From positions 662,760 to 726,759 of the forward strand of contig NZ_LT574837.1 of the NCBI RefSeq assembly GCF_900086725.1: DNA of 64,000 nt, in the 5' to 3' direction. Both the position numbers and the translations under genes were made by a program. Under the pieces are notes generated by a model. It saw nothing but the letters and a program-made list of their open reading frames with translations, was not told the origin of the DNA and ran no database searches. The DNA is from Bariatricus massiliensis (lineage in GTDB: Bacteria > Bacillota > Clostridia > Lachnospirales > Lachnospiraceae). Positions 42,098 through 50,546 of this stretch are shown here, piece after piece; position 1 is the first letter of the stretch, and the number at the start of each line of letters is the position of its first letter.

Positions 42098-42463
42098 ATG
42101 GATATAATGAAATTACCGCATCAACATGGAGCGCAGGATACTTCTCATCACTTGCAAGAGCAGCTCTCACAAGTTCAAAACTTTCAGACCGTTTCCGAAG
42201 TTTTCCGGCAGTTAGGTGATACAAGCAGAATCCGCATATTCTGGCTGTTATGCCACTGTGAAGAATGTGTCATTAATATTTCTGCCATGATGGAAATGTC
42301 AAGCCCCGCTGTTTCCCACCACCTCCGCCTGCTGCGTAGTACCGGCCTGATCGTCAGCCGACGTATGGGTAAAGAAGTGTATTATAAAGCAGCCGACACC
42401 GAACAGAGCCGCCTGCTGCATCAAATGATAGAAAAAATAATGGAAATCACATGTCCCGATTAG
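42098..42463 (+). CDS. ArsR/SmtB-family metal-responsive repressor
   Basis: This is a 121-residue winged-helix regulator. The DNA-binding part is LGDTSRIRIFWLL through MEMSSPAVSHHLRLLRSTGLI. A possible metal site CHCEECV precedes the recognition helices, and histidines occur in the C-terminal helix (LLHQMIEKI) and at the N-terminus (PHQHG). It is divergent from the HMA-ATPase pair and probably represses both directions until zinc, cadmium or a similar ion binds. The ribosome site is AAGGAG. Confidence 0.9.
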   Translation: MDIMKLPHQHGAQDTSHHLQEQLSQVQNFQTVSEVFRQLGDTSRIRIFWLLCHCEECVINISAMMEMSSPAVSHHLRLLRSTGLIVSRRMGKEVYYKAADTEQSRLLHQMIEKIMEITCPD

Positions 42464-42477
42464 AACAGGAGAATAAG

Positions 42478-43389
42478 ATGAAGTATAATTTAGAACAAAT
42501 AGAAACCGGCCTCTCCCAGCTTCCAGACGAAAACCGGATAGAAACATGCCGCCTACACCACGGTATAGAGCTTTCTTTTCTTACCCTCAAATCCGATAAG
42601 ATAGCGCTCCCTCATGACGCGCTCAAACACATTTTGGAGATTAATTACTGCAGAGCCGGCCGTATAGGATGGAAAATGGCAAGCGGAGAGACTATTTACC
42701 TCGGCGCGGGAGATTACAGCCTGCATACGATGGACGCCTGTGCAAATTCTGTCATGACTTTGCCCAACGACTATTATGAAGGCTTCACACTTTGTATAGA
42801 TTCGAACATACTTACCCAGAATCCCCCGGAACTTCTCGCCGGCACAGGAATCACCGGAGAATTTTTACTGAATAAGTTCTGTACAAACGGTACCCCTGCT
42901 TCCTTTGCCGGAAATGCAGAGACCGAGTCTATTTTCTCCGGTTTCTACGAGCAGCGGGAATCCTTCCGCCTTCCTTATCAAAAGCTAAAGGTGCTGGAAC
43001 TGTTGCTGTACCTAGGCAAGCGTGATGTCTCTTCTAAAGAGCATTTAAGCGGCTATCAATCAGAGCAGGTTGAGATTATACGGAATATTCATCAGCTGCT
43101 GACCGAGCATATGGAGCAGCACTTTACAATTGAGTCTCTGGCAAAGCAGTATTTGATAAATCCTACCACCTTAAAAACCGTATTCAAGGCGGTTTATGGA
43201 AATTCTATCGCCGCCCACACAAAAGAACACCGAATGGAGCGGGCCGCCAGACTCCTGCTGCAAACCCAAGACAGTATCTCCAAAATCGCGCAGGCCGTAG
43301 GATACGGAAATCAGAGTAAGTTTACCGCCTCCTTCAAAGAATACTTTGGAGTGCTGCCGACAGAGTACCGCAAATATCATCATGAATAA
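42478..43389 (+). CDS. AraC-family transcriptional regulator
   Basis: This is a 303-residue AraC/XylS regulator. The start is the ATG at 42478 with CAGGAG upstream; the frame is open further back but would overlap the ArsR gene. The N-terminal ~190 residues are an effector domain with no close family I recognise. The C-terminal ~100 residues hold two helix-turn-helix units (FTIESLAKQYLINPTTLKTVF and ISKIAQAVGYGNQSKFTASF). It begins 14 bp after the ArsR stop, so the two may be co-transcribed. The targets are unknown. Confidence 0.88.
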   Translation: MKYNLEQIETGLSQLPDENRIETCRLHHGIELSFLTLKSDKIALPHDALKHILEINYCRAGRIGWKMASGETIYLGAGDYSLHTMDACANSVMTLPNDYYEGFTLCIDSNILTQNPPELLAGTGITGEFLLNKFCTNGTPASFAGNAETESIFSGFYEQRESFRLPYQKLKVLELLLYLGKRDVSSKEHLSGYQSEQVEIIRNIHQLLTEHMEQHFTIESLAKQYLINPTTLKTVFKAVYGNSIAAHTKEHRMERAARLLLQTQDSISKIAQAVGYGNQSKFTASFKEYFGVLPTEYRKYHHE

Positions 43390-43397
43390 AATTTTTA

Positions 43398-44111
43398 TTA
43401 GTTTTTCCCCAACACCTGCACACACTCTTCCGTCCACTTGTTCATCACATCCACTTGTTCTGGTGTATGGAACCAATGCTCACCGTCCTTCATAACGGTG
43501 AGTGATGCATGAAACCGCTCCGCAAAATCCGTAACCGTATCCCGTGACGTCATCTGGTCGTGTTCAGCATAAAGGATATCAGTCCTGCACTGCCATTCCA
43601 CAACCGGATGTGCTTTTGCATATTTATAATAGTCCCATGAAAGTGTCTCTCCGAAATCCGTAGGAATCAGCGATTCTGTCTCTAATCTCTCCTCAGATAC
43701 CGCCGCCCACTGCATCATATTTTGAATCAGCTTCTCCATATCCAGCACGGGGGAAACAAATAAACATTTCACAAACTCCAAGCCACAAAAGCTCTGCATG
43801 GCAAACCATGCTCCAATGCTATTCGCCCTTAGTGCTGCCACTGTCCAATGCTGCCTCATATATTGCAAAACCATTTTCAATTCCGGCACAACGCACCATG
43901 GATTAAACCTATCCTTTTCCATTTTCCGCTCTCCGTGTTCCGGCAGGTCAATGCTAAGAACCTGCCAGCCCTTTGGGACGGCGATTCGGGCAAAGGACTC
44001 TGCTTCTTCTTTGAATCCCTGTTTCCCATGGATGAACAAGTAGCAGTTCTCGGAGGCCTCCCCATAGACAATTGCCGGAATTCTATCAATCATTATCTTA
44101 TATTCTCTCAT
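43398..44111 (-). CDS. Alpha/beta hydrolase
   Basis: This is a ~237-residue alpha/beta hydrolase. The oxyanion region is LFIHGKQGF, the nucleophile is probably the serine in RANSIGAW, the acid lies in YAEHDQMT and the histidine in DGEHWFHTP. The ATG at 44111 starts the domain; the ribosome site is weak, and a GTG at 44123 is an alternative. It lies 13 bp after the ICMT-like gene in the same direction. Substrate unknown. Confidence 0.8.
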   Translation of the reverse strand: MREYKIMIDRIPAIVYGEASENCYLFIHGKQGFKEEAESFARIAVPKGWQVLSIDLPEHGERKMEKDRFNPWCVVPELKMVLQYMRQHWTVAALRANSIGAWFAMQSFCGLEFVKCLFVSPVLDMEKLIQNMMQWAAVSEERLETESLIPTDFGETLSWDYYKYAKAHPVVEWQCRTDILYAEHDQMTSRDTVTDFAERFHASLTVMKDGEHWFHTPEQVDVMNKWTEECVQVLGKN

Positions 44112-44124
44112 AACAGTCCACACC

Positions 44125-44706
44125 CTATTCCTTTCTTCCCAAATACCTGCGCACACACTTCTTATAACTTATGTACGCTTCACCAAAGGCAGCGGGTAAA
44201 TATTTTTCTTCCTGCAATATCTGCAAATGCAGCATAAGAGTAGCAAACACTGAGGCGGCCAATAATATCCAGTTAAAAAACATAAGAAGGATTCCAAGAT
44301 ATACACAATCAAAACCTAAAAATGCCGGATTCCTGCTGATTTTATAGATGCCGGAAGTAATCATTTCCCGCTTGTCTTCCTCTGCAATTCCAGCCCTCCA
44401 GCTATCCCGCATAGTCACTACCGCAGCAGCAAAAATCATATCTCCGGCAATCCCCAAAAGCATCCCGATGATGATAACAGCAGCCGGGAAATCTGGCTTC
44501 ACCACTAAAATACTTACTACCTCCACAAGTACTACAAAGTAGGTTGCTATTTTCATGACTAGTTCTGTATAAAATATCTTATCCCGCCTCTGCCTCTTTG
44601 CAATCTGGTCTGTACGTATGCCTTTTTTTCTCTGCAGAATCATTTTTCCTATATATACAACATAAAAAACCAGCAGAATTAAAATTGCTGTGATTCTCCA
44701 ACTCAT
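44125..44706 (-). CDS. Isoprenylcysteine carboxyl methyltransferase-like membrane protein
   Basis: This is a 193-residue membrane protein with about four helices and the C-terminal signature ITSGIYKISRNPAFLGF, YLGILLMF and EEKYLPAAFGEAYISYKK. This is the ICMT/PEMT-type methyltransferase fold, in which the RNPAFLG and EE regions bind S-adenosylmethionine. In bacteria the substrate is usually unknown; it is not protein prenylcysteine. It lies 29 bp after the XRE regulator gene. Confidence 0.85.
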   Translation of the reverse strand: MSWRITAILILLVFYVVYIGKMILQRKKGIRTDQIAKRQRRDKIFYTELVMKIATYFVVLVEVVSILVVKPDFPAAVIIIGMLLGIAGDMIFAAAVVTMRDSWRAGIAEEDKREMITSGIYKISRNPAFLGFDCVYLGILLMFFNWILLAASVFATLMLHLQILQEEKYLPAAFGEAYISYKKCVRRYLGRKE

Positions 44707-44735
44707 GCCCTTCTCCCTTCACCTTTTCGCCTCCT

Positions 44736-45293
44736 TTAAGGCTTATCCTTATCTCCCTCATCTATAAGTTTCATCCTCAGCCATTTTCTTTCGACTTTGG
44801 CATTATATTTTAATTCATACGTAGGAATCCCCGCAGCAATGGCCTTTTGTATCTCGTTAACTTCTTTTGAGAGTAATTCATGGCTTGCATACCAGCCTAA
44901 AAAGACAGTCGGTTCTCCCCAAAACGAAGAGCTTCCATTACCGACACCAAACAAGGCATATTGCGGAGACTTCTTTCCGCCCGCCATTTTGCCCGATGAC
45001 ATCACTTTATAACACGTTGCTATCACATTTTCATTTGGGGATGAGATGCAGATCGTCCCTGTAGCCTTTTGATTTTCTGAATTATAACTTTGGGCAATTT
45101 CTTCAGACATAAGGCTGTCCAAAGAAATATTTAATCTACTGGAAAGAAGCAGGAGCTTTTCAACTTCGGGATACCCTGACCCCTGCTCCCATTTAGAAAC
45201 CGCTTGTCTGCTGACATCCATTATTTCCGCTAACTCTTCCTGTGACATGCCTTTTTCTTTTCTTATATTCTTCAAATTTTCTGCGAAACTCAT
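44736..45293 (-). CDS. XRE-family transcriptional regulator with unknown C-terminal domain
   Basis: This is a 185-residue protein. Residues ~1-60 are a Cro/CI-type helix-turn-helix (LKNIRKEKGMSQEELAEIMDVSRQAVSKWE). The C-terminal ~110 residues (GTICISSPNENVIATCYKV, FGVGNGSSSFWGEPTVFLGWY) form a compact domain I do not recognise. The ATG at 45293 has GGGAG upstream. It is the first gene of a three-gene unit with the ICMT-like protein and the alpha/beta hydrolase. Confidence 0.85.
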   Translation of the reverse strand: MSFAENLKNIRKEKGMSQEELAEIMDVSRQAVSKWEQGSGYPEVEKLLLLSSRLNISLDSLMSEEIAQSYNSENQKATGTICISSPNENVIATCYKVMSSGKMAGGKKSPQYALFGVGNGSSSFWGEPTVFLGWYASHELLSKEVNEIQKAIAAGIPTYELKYNAKVERKWLRMKLIDEGDKDKP

Positions 45294-45407
45294 AAAATAC
45301 ATCTCCCTTCATATTCTATGGTTACAATATATACTTTCATTGCCGGTTTCTCTACCAACCTATATTTGCTTATACGCAACTTGAAGTAGCGCCCTTTTAA
45401 AATTCAA

Positions 45408-45677
45408 TTATTCTCTATTTTCTTCGCCCCAAATACATAGTTGGTCTAAAACTTTCATCAGAGATTTTCCTCTGTCGCTCAGGCTGTATTCAACCTTTGG
45501 CGGTATCTGGGGATATTCTTTCCTGATAATAAGCCTGTCTGACTCAAGTTCTTTCAGATGATTGCTGAGTGTTTTATCTGTCACATTTTTCAAATATCGT
45601 TTTAATTCATTAAACCTTACAATTTCAAACTCCATCAGACAGTAGAGGATAATCATCTTGTACTTTTTCTGTTGCAT
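45408..45677 (-). CDS. HxlR-family transcriptional regulator
   Basis: This is an ~89-residue winged-helix protein with the HxlR signature: ILYCLMEFEIVRFNELKRYL, TDKTLSNHLKELESDRLIIR and PPKVEYSLSDRGKSL. The usual N-terminal cysteine appears upstream of the first ATG (YDCSMQQKK), but that extension has no ATG, GTG or TTG in frame. A promoter-like pair (TTGACA-17-TATGAT) ends only 6 bp before the ATG. The start is therefore uncertain, and the transcript may be leaderless. It is divergent from the flavin reductase, its probable target. Confidence 0.8.
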   Translation of the reverse strand: MQQKKYKMIILYCLMEFEIVRFNELKRYLKNVTDKTLSNHLKELESDRLIIRKEYPQIPPKVEYSLSDRGKSLMKVLDQLCIWGEENRE

Positions 45678-45683
45678 GCTACA

Positions 45684-45712
45684 ATCATAGATAAGAGCAT
45701 GCTGTTTGTCAA
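45684..45712 (-). promoter_or_regulatory. Candidate promoter of the HxlR gene directly abutting its start codon
   Basis: On the minus strand a perfect TTGACA (45707-45712) and TATGAT (45684-45689) are 17 bp apart, and the ATG follows after 6 bp. GCATGC occurs on both sides of the -10, forming an inverted repeat that could be the HxlR operator. Confidence 0.5.
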
Positions 45713-45739
45713 TCCTATAAAAGAAAAGAGGTAATAACG

Positions 45740-46306
45740 ATGAGAAAAAAGCTTAATATAACAGAAGGTATTTTTCCTATGCCCGTTTTGATGGTGGCAA
45801 CTTACAATGAAGATGGCAGTGTGAATGTCATGAATGCCGCATGGGGCACTATGCAGGAAAGGGGCCATGTAGCCCTCAACCTGACAGAGACACATAAAAC
45901 AGTTAAAAACATCAAGGCAAGGGGTGCGTTTACAGTAAGCATTGCCGATGCCGCCCATGTGGCCGAGGCGGATTATTTCGGTGTCGAGTCCGGAAACAGG
46001 GTTTCAAACAAATTTGAAAACAGTGGTCTTACCGCAAGTAAATCCGAGAAATTGGACGCGCCAGTCATCAATGAATTCCCACTCTGTCTGGAGTGCGAAT
46101 TCATTGAGTATCAGGACGGAAAATACGGGTGTGGTGTTATCGGTAAGGTGGTAAACGTAACCGCAGATGAAAGTGTCATGACCGGCGATAAAATCGACAT
46201 GTCCTTAGTAAACGCTATCGCCTTTGACCCATATACGCATGGCTACTATAGGGTGGCTGAAAGAGTTGGCGAAGCCTTCAAAGACGGTTTGCAGCTGAAA
46301 AAGTAA
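45740..46306 (+). CDS. Flavin reductase-like FMN-binding protein
   Basis: This is a 188-residue split-barrel FMN-binding protein. The sequence PMPVLMVATYNEDGSVNVMNAAW is the domain opening, with THKTVKNIKARGAFTVSI and a SNKFENSGL region typical of flavin reductase-like proteins. It probably reduces or binds FMN as an electron donor; the partner is unknown. The divergent HxlR gene is the likely regulator, in the same layout as known electrophile-responsive HxlR pairs. Confidence 0.88.
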   Translation: MRKKLNITEGIFPMPVLMVATYNEDGSVNVMNAAWGTMQERGHVALNLTETHKTVKNIKARGAFTVSIADAAHVAEADYFGVESGNRVSNKFENSGLTASKSEKLDAPVINEFPLCLECEFIEYQDGKYGCGVIGKVVNVTADESVMTGDKIDMSLVNAIAFDPYTHGYYRVAERVGEAFKDGLQLKK

Positions 46307-46316
46307 TCGTATTTCA

Positions 46317-47171
46317 TTAATCTGCCGGAACAAACTGCCCCAGATTTGCCTCCTGTTCAGCAAGGCTCATGTTAAAGAATCGCTCGCCCTTGTCCACCGC
46401 GCGGACGGCATCCATCTCCTCAGGGGTCAGTTCAAAATCAAAGATATCAAAGTTGTCACGAATATGCTGCGGATTGGCAGACTTCGGGAAGATGATATTC
46501 CCTTCCTGAATATGCCAGCGCAGTATAATCTGCACATTGCTTTTCCCATATTTCTTTCCCAGTGTGGTAAACACGGATTCATTAATCAGCCCCTCATCTC
46601 CATGGCCAATGGGATACCAGCTCTCAATGACTGTGCCATAGGGTGCAATACGCTCCTTGAGCGCGTTCTGCTGATAATATGGATGGCATTCCACTTGAAG
46701 AACGGCAGGTTTGATTACCGCGGCCTCACAAAGTTCTTCCAAACGTTCCGACTCAAAGTTGGAGATTCCAATCGAACGAACCTTCCCGGCTTCCACAGCC
46801 TTTTCCATATCCTTCCATGCCCCCAGATAGTCGCCGAACTGCTGATGAAGCAAAAGCAGGTCGATATAGCCGGTATCCAGTCTGGAAAGCATTTTGTCGA
46901 TGGCTGCCGCCGTCTTGCCTTCTCCATATTCGCTTGGCCACAACTTGGTAGTAATCCATATCTCTTCCCGGGAAATTCTGCTCTCCCTTACCGCCGCTCC
47001 CACGCTCCGTTCATTCTGATAAGCATGTGCAGTATCAATATGCCGGTACCCCAGCGTCAGCGCCTCCAGAACCGCCCTGTAAGTTTCCCTGCCTTCCGGC
47101 ACCATATAGACACCCATACCGAACTGTGGAATCTTGTTACCATCATTCAATGTGATATAAGTCTGTTTCAT
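46317..47171 (-). CDS. Aldo/keto reductase, 2,5-diketogluconate reductase type
   Basis: This is a 284-residue NADPH-dependent carbonyl reductase. The tetrad is visible: D and Y in RHIDTAHAYQNE, K in ITTKLWPSE, and H in YIDLLLLHQQ (the usual H-W is H-Q here). The cofactor block is FPKSANPQHIRDN. It reduces small aldehydes or ketones; the physiological substrate is unknown. It is the last gene of an operon with SDR, CMD and cupin genes, though a 180-bp gap separates it from the cupin and may hold its own promoter. It resembles the AKR half of the fusion at 25530-26972. Confidence 0.92.
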   Translation of the reverse strand: MKQTYITLNDGNKIPQFGMGVYMVPEGRETYRAVLEALTLGYRHIDTAHAYQNERSVGAAVRESRISREEIWITTKLWPSEYGEGKTAAAIDKMLSRLDTGYIDLLLLHQQFGDYLGAWKDMEKAVEAGKVRSIGISNFESERLEELCEAAVIKPAVLQVECHPYYQQNALKERIAPYGTVIESWYPIGHGDEGLINESVFTTLGKKYGKSNVQIILRWHIQEGNIIFPKSANPQHIRDNFDIFDFELTPEEMDAVRAVDKGERFFNMSLAEQEANLGQFVPAD

Positions 47172-47352
47172 CTTTATTACCTCCTATTTGTCTTTTCAGT
47201 CTATTACTATTTCTCCGTTATAACCTTCGTCATGATACTTCCTGCACCGACGACCGTATTTTCTTCATTCCCCTCTCGTAAATCCAGTTTGATTTCTTCC
47301 ATGATTCACATTCTATATTTTATAAAAACCATGTAAGAACTGGTATAGGGAA

Positions 47353-47778
47353 CTATCCTTTTAGTTTTCCATAATCCTCGTCTGAAACCGCTTCACACCA
47401 TTCTGTAGAAGCGTTCTCTGCCGGGACTTCTATAGCCAGATGCGTAAACCAGCTATCCGGCGCCGCACCATGCCAGTGCTTCACACCTGTCGGGATATGA
47501 ACGACATCTCCCGGCTGAAGCTTTCTTGGCTCCTTCCCCCATTCCTGATAATAGCCTGCCCCGGCTGTACAAAGAAGCATCTGTCCGCCGTTTTTGTCTG
47601 CATGGTGAATATGCCAGTTGTTACGGCAGCCCGGTTCAAAGGTTACATTGCCCACCACGACCTGTTCTGTAGAAATCATGTTCAGATAGCTCTGTCCCAC
47701 AAAGTATTTGGCAAATACATCATTTTTCTCCCCCATAGGGAATATCATCTGTTCTATTACTTCCTGTTTTGTACTCAT
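47353..47778 (-). CDS. Small cupin-domain protein
   Basis: This is a 141-residue cupin. The first motif is RNNWHIHHADKNGGQMLLCTAG and the second is PGDVVHIPTGVKHWHGA, giving the histidines and glutamine/glutamate of a metal site. Single-domain cupins of this kind often accompany carboxymuconolactone decarboxylase-like and AKR genes in clostridia. Activity unknown. It lies 65 bp after the CMD gene. Confidence 0.88.
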   Translation of the reverse strand: MSTKQEVIEQMIFPMGEKNDVFAKYFVGQSYLNMISTEQVVVGNVTFEPGCRNNWHIHHADKNGGQMLLCTAGAGYYQEWGKEPRKLQPGDVVHIPTGVKHWHGAAPDSWFTHLAIEVPAENASTEWCEAVSDEDYGKLKG

Positions 47779-47842
47779 AATCTTCTCTCCTATTCTGATT
47801 GTGTTTTCTTATTCACTCTATACCTAAACATCCCCGATAAAA

Positions 47843-48598
47843 TTATTCCGCCGCTTTGTTCACACACTGCAGCACATTTAAACTTCTCGGATAACCGATA
47901 TAAGGGAGACACTGGGAAATCACACGGATTAAAAACCGCCTGTCATTTCCCAGTTTCATATTTGCCGCCGCATGGCTTATAAGCTGCGGCTCGCACCCAC
48001 CCTGCGCCGCAAGAAAGCAGAACGTAATCATCTCTCTCTGGCAATAATCAAGACCGCTTCTCGTGTAGAAATCTCCAAAACAGTTCTCTGCAAGCCAGCG
48101 GTTGATATGCCGGGATTCCTGCGGCCCGGACTTGTAAAACTCCCTCATACCCTCGCCGAAAATATCCACCTGTGCTTGAATCCCCTTTTCCAGCCGGTCT
48201 TCCATTGTTGTCTTCGCCTGCCCTTCAAGAGGCAGCTGAATCCCCTGTTCTGTCAAGACCTCATTGGTTACTTTCAAAAACGGGAACACCCTGCCGATAC
48301 CTAGATAGTCCACCGCCTGATAGACGATTTCCTTGATTTCCACCGGAGCCACCCCAAAGTTCATAGCCGCCGGAAGCATGGCCCTGTACTCATCCACTCC
48401 CTGACATCCCAGCAGTGCCGCAAGGATTGCCATGAACCTTGTCCTGTCCTCCAGCCCCTGCCCTTCTTCGTTGATAACTTCATCGAAGGCAAAGTTATCG
48501 AACCGCTCTATAAATTCCGGATCCGTCTCCCAAAGTGAAGAGTGGTATCCCGGAAACATTTTTTCATGATATTCTCTTGAACATTTCGTAATCGCCAT
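47843..48598 (-). CDS. Carboxymuconolactone decarboxylase (CMD)-family protein
   Basis: This is a 251-residue protein with two CMD/AhpD-like helical units: residues ~50-110 (RTRFMAILAALLGCQGVDEY, VAPVEIKEIVYQAVDYLGIG) and ~160-235 (REMITFCFLAAQGGCEPQLISHAAANMKLG). The first holds one cysteine (LLGCQG), not a CxxC, so a thiol peroxidase role is not assured. Its operon with SDR, cupin and AKR genes suggests a detoxification or redox role. Confidence 0.85.
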   Translation of the reverse strand: MAITKCSREYHEKMFPGYHSSLWETDPEFIERFDNFAFDEVINEEGQGLEDRTRFMAILAALLGCQGVDEYRAMLPAAMNFGVAPVEIKEIVYQAVDYLGIGRVFPFLKVTNEVLTEQGIQLPLEGQAKTTMEDRLEKGIQAQVDIFGEGMREFYKSGPQESRHINRWLAENCFGDFYTRSGLDYCQREMITFCFLAAQGGCEPQLISHAAANMKLGNDRRFLIRVISQCLPYIGYPRSLNVLQCVNKAAE

Positions 48599-48633
48599 AA
48601 TACTACCTTCTTTCTATCTGCATTCTTTGAAAT

Positions 48634-49464
48634 TTATTCCTCCGGTTTCAGTGGCCCATAGAAATAAGATGCAGTGGCCCCTCCGTCGATCAGAAAGTCT
48701 GCTCCTGTAATGAACGCTGCCTTATCGCTCATCAAGAGTTCCGCCACATTTGCAATCTCATCTGCTGTTCCCGGCCTTCCTGCCGGACATTTTGCAAACA
48801 TATTCTTATAAAAATCTCCCCTCGGCCCGTTAAACTCGTCAACCGCAAGAGGAGTCACAACGATTCCCGGTGAGATAGAATTGATTCTTGCACCCTTTTT
48901 CCCCCACTTAACAGCTTCCGCCATGACACGTTTTTCATTACACCGTTTCGCCATCTGATACGCGTGAAGCGTATCTTTGATATTCTCCGGCTTCAGCACC
49001 TCCAAATTCAGCAGTTCTTCTGTCGGCGTCGTGGCAAGCTGCGCGTCCACTTCGGCGCTCAGAGCCGGCATACGATGCCCGGACTGGCTGGAAATAGTCA
49101 CGCCTACGCCTCCTTCTTTGATAACTTTACCAACCTCTTCCAAAAGCACGGCTGTCCCATAAAGATCCACATTTAAAATAGCCTCTACCGGAGCTTGGCT
49201 GGGAGACACCCCTGCCGCGTTGATCAACGCAGTGATATCACCAAATTCCTTCGCCTTTGCAATGATATTTAGAATAGAATCTCTGGAAGACAAATCCATT
49301 TCTATCGCTTCCACGTCAAAGCCCGCATCGCTCATCGTCTTTGCAATAGCCTGCGCATGTTCCGGATTCTTGTCTCCGATAAGGATTTTCTTTCCATAGC
49401 CAGTCCTCCTTGCAATCGCCATCCCAATCTGTCCTGCTCCCGTTAATATCACTACATCTTTCAT
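48634..49464 (-). CDS. Short-chain dehydrogenase/reductase
   Basis: This is a 276-residue SDR starting at the ATG at 49464 with AAAGGAG upstream. The cofactor loop is TGAGQIGMAIARR, the NAG region is ALINAAGVSP, and the catalytic block SSQSGHRM plus YQMAKRCNEKR gives S and YxxxK. C-terminal FITGADFLIDGGATASY is typical. Substrate unknown. It is the first clear gene of the SDR-CMD-cupin-AKR unit, preceded by a conserved ~80-bp repeat that probably holds its control region. Confidence 0.9.
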   Translation of the reverse strand: MKDVVILTGAGQIGMAIARRTGYGKKILIGDKNPEHAQAIAKTMSDAGFDVEAIEMDLSSRDSILNIIAKAKEFGDITALINAAGVSPSQAPVEAILNVDLYGTAVLLEEVGKVIKEGGVGVTISSQSGHRMPALSAEVDAQLATTPTEELLNLEVLKPENIKDTLHAYQMAKRCNEKRVMAEAVKWGKKGARINSISPGIVVTPLAVDEFNGPRGDFYKNMFAKCPAGRPGTADEIANVAELLMSDKAAFITGADFLIDGGATASYFYGPLKPEE

Positions 49465-49480
49465 TTTTTTCTCCTTTCTT

Positions 49481-49597
49481 TTACAAACCATGCCCGGCTG
49501 CCCAGCTCTGAATATCAGACTTCAATTCCTCACCAGTTGGGATAATAAAATGTAGCCCTTCACTGTTATGCGTTGAAAACACTGGCTTTAACAGCAT
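49481..49597 (-). CDS. Possible 38-residue leader peptide upstream of the SDR
   Basis: This short frame starts with ATG at 49597 inside the repeated element and ends 16 bp before the SDR ATG. Its product begins MLLKPVFSTHNSEGLHF and ends QSWAAGHGL. No ribosome site is visible. The first residues recur (MPLKPVSATH) in the second copy of the repeat near 57.85 kb, but that frame ends quickly. It may be a leader, a gene remnant or chance. Confidence 0.25.
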   Translation of the reverse strand: MLLKPVFSTHNSEGLHFIIPTGEELKSDIQSWAAGHGL

Positions 49598-49640
49598 ATA
49601 AAACTGTGTTTTATGTATGCTTTTTTCTGTTATTTTAGCA
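49563..49640. repeat. Direct repeat copy 1, left boundary of the AT-rich island
   Basis: This is 78 bp matching 57827-57907 in the same orientation. The first 55 columns are identical at 49 positions, and a TTATTTTAGCA block matches perfectly at the end. The core contains AAAAC-TGT-GTTTT, a short dyad extended to 17 bp in this copy. It lies in the upstream region of the SDR operon. Confidence 0.75.
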
Positions 49641-49791
49641 CCTTTGAGGTGACTCGTGAATTTCTCTTTAGTTTACTATGTATAAACTCAGTGTTGATAC
49701 ACTACATCTGTAAAATATTATAATTAGCAATTCAACCCTCAGTTTTACTGCGTAATAGCGGCAGGATTCATATATACTAATCTCCACCTTC
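49641..49791. other. Non-coding AT-rich spacer
   Basis: No convincing gene is visible. CACCT and AGGTG flank three bases near 49640-49653 as a short inverted repeat. The rest appears to be upstream control sequence of the SDR operon and the 3' trailer of the HXXEE gene. Confidence 0.4.
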
Positions 49792-50415
49792 TTATTTGCC
49801 GCCTCCATTTATAACAACTGAGAATAACTTAAAGAATAGTTCATCGGCAAGTCCTGCATTTTTTGATGTGTATACGTCGGAATCCATATCCTCTGAACTT
49901 ATGACTACCACTTCAAGATTTTTAAGAACATCTTTCATCATGGGGGCAAACATCTGATTAGAAAATAAATAGTAAAATCCATACACGGCTACAGGAAGCT
50001 GTACTACAATGGCCGTTAGCATTCCGGGAGAATAGAACTTCTTTGGATTGACTCTTCCTGCAGCTAAATGGGCAAAAATCTCAATAATACCAATAAACAA
50101 CGTTGCCATAACGGTCCAGACATGTCCGCTGATAAAGGTAGGAATAATGGTTGCGAATAAAGTAAACATTAGTAAGCCAAATTGGGCCAGTCCCAATTTC
50201 TTCAGTTTCAACCCCGTCATGACCGTCACCAGTTCCACAAAACCACCCGGAAATTTTAGCTCCTCAATTTCATGAACAGCTAATGCCACGATATAAATAA
50301 TTGGGAGCTTTCTTAACATATCCATTTCACCCCATCCTATAACCAGCTATACTACCGCTATGACTCCCAGCAACGACGTTAGAAAAAAGCTGTATTTTTT
50401 CATAAACTTATCCAT
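49792..50415 (-). pseudogene. HXXEE-family membrane protein interrupted by an in-frame amber codon
   Basis: A 207-codon frame runs from the ATG at 50415 (ribosome site CAGGTGG) to 49792, but codon 23 is TAG (50347-50349). The first part (MDKFMKKYSFFLTSLLGVIAVV) is an N-terminal membrane helix. After the TAG the same frame continues LVIGWGEMDMLRKLP into the HXXEE domain: AVHEIEELKFPGGF, FAHLAAGRVNPKKFYSPG, and about five membrane segments. An internal ATG at 50325 could restart a 177-residue protein lacking the first helix, with a weak GGATGGGG ribosome site. HXXEE proteins are of unknown function. It may be a recent nonsense mutation, reinitiation or readthrough. Confidence 0.7.
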
Positions 50416-50546
50416 AAGCCACCTGTTTGACATCTAATTTAGCTATGTGTATAGTATATCCGACACGTTGTTGTATTTTGATACTACAATATAAAGCTTC
50501 CAGAAAAAACTCTTGAATGCTATAATTGTGTTTGCAAATTATTAAT
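50416..50546. other. Intergenic AT-rich region with a weak copy of the 11-bp repeat site
   Basis: GTGTTTGCAAA (50528-50538) directly precedes TTATTAAT (50539-50546), as in the three clear sites of this island. The second repeat (ATGCTATAATT) is weaker and the first is unrecognisable, so this is a degenerate candidate. Confidence 0.3.

Noticed and set aside
47171..47352. A 31-codon minus-strand frame (MEEIKLDLREGNEENTVVGA...) between the cupin and AKR genes
   Set aside because: No ribosome site, no recognised family; the stretch is better explained as the leader of the AKR gene.
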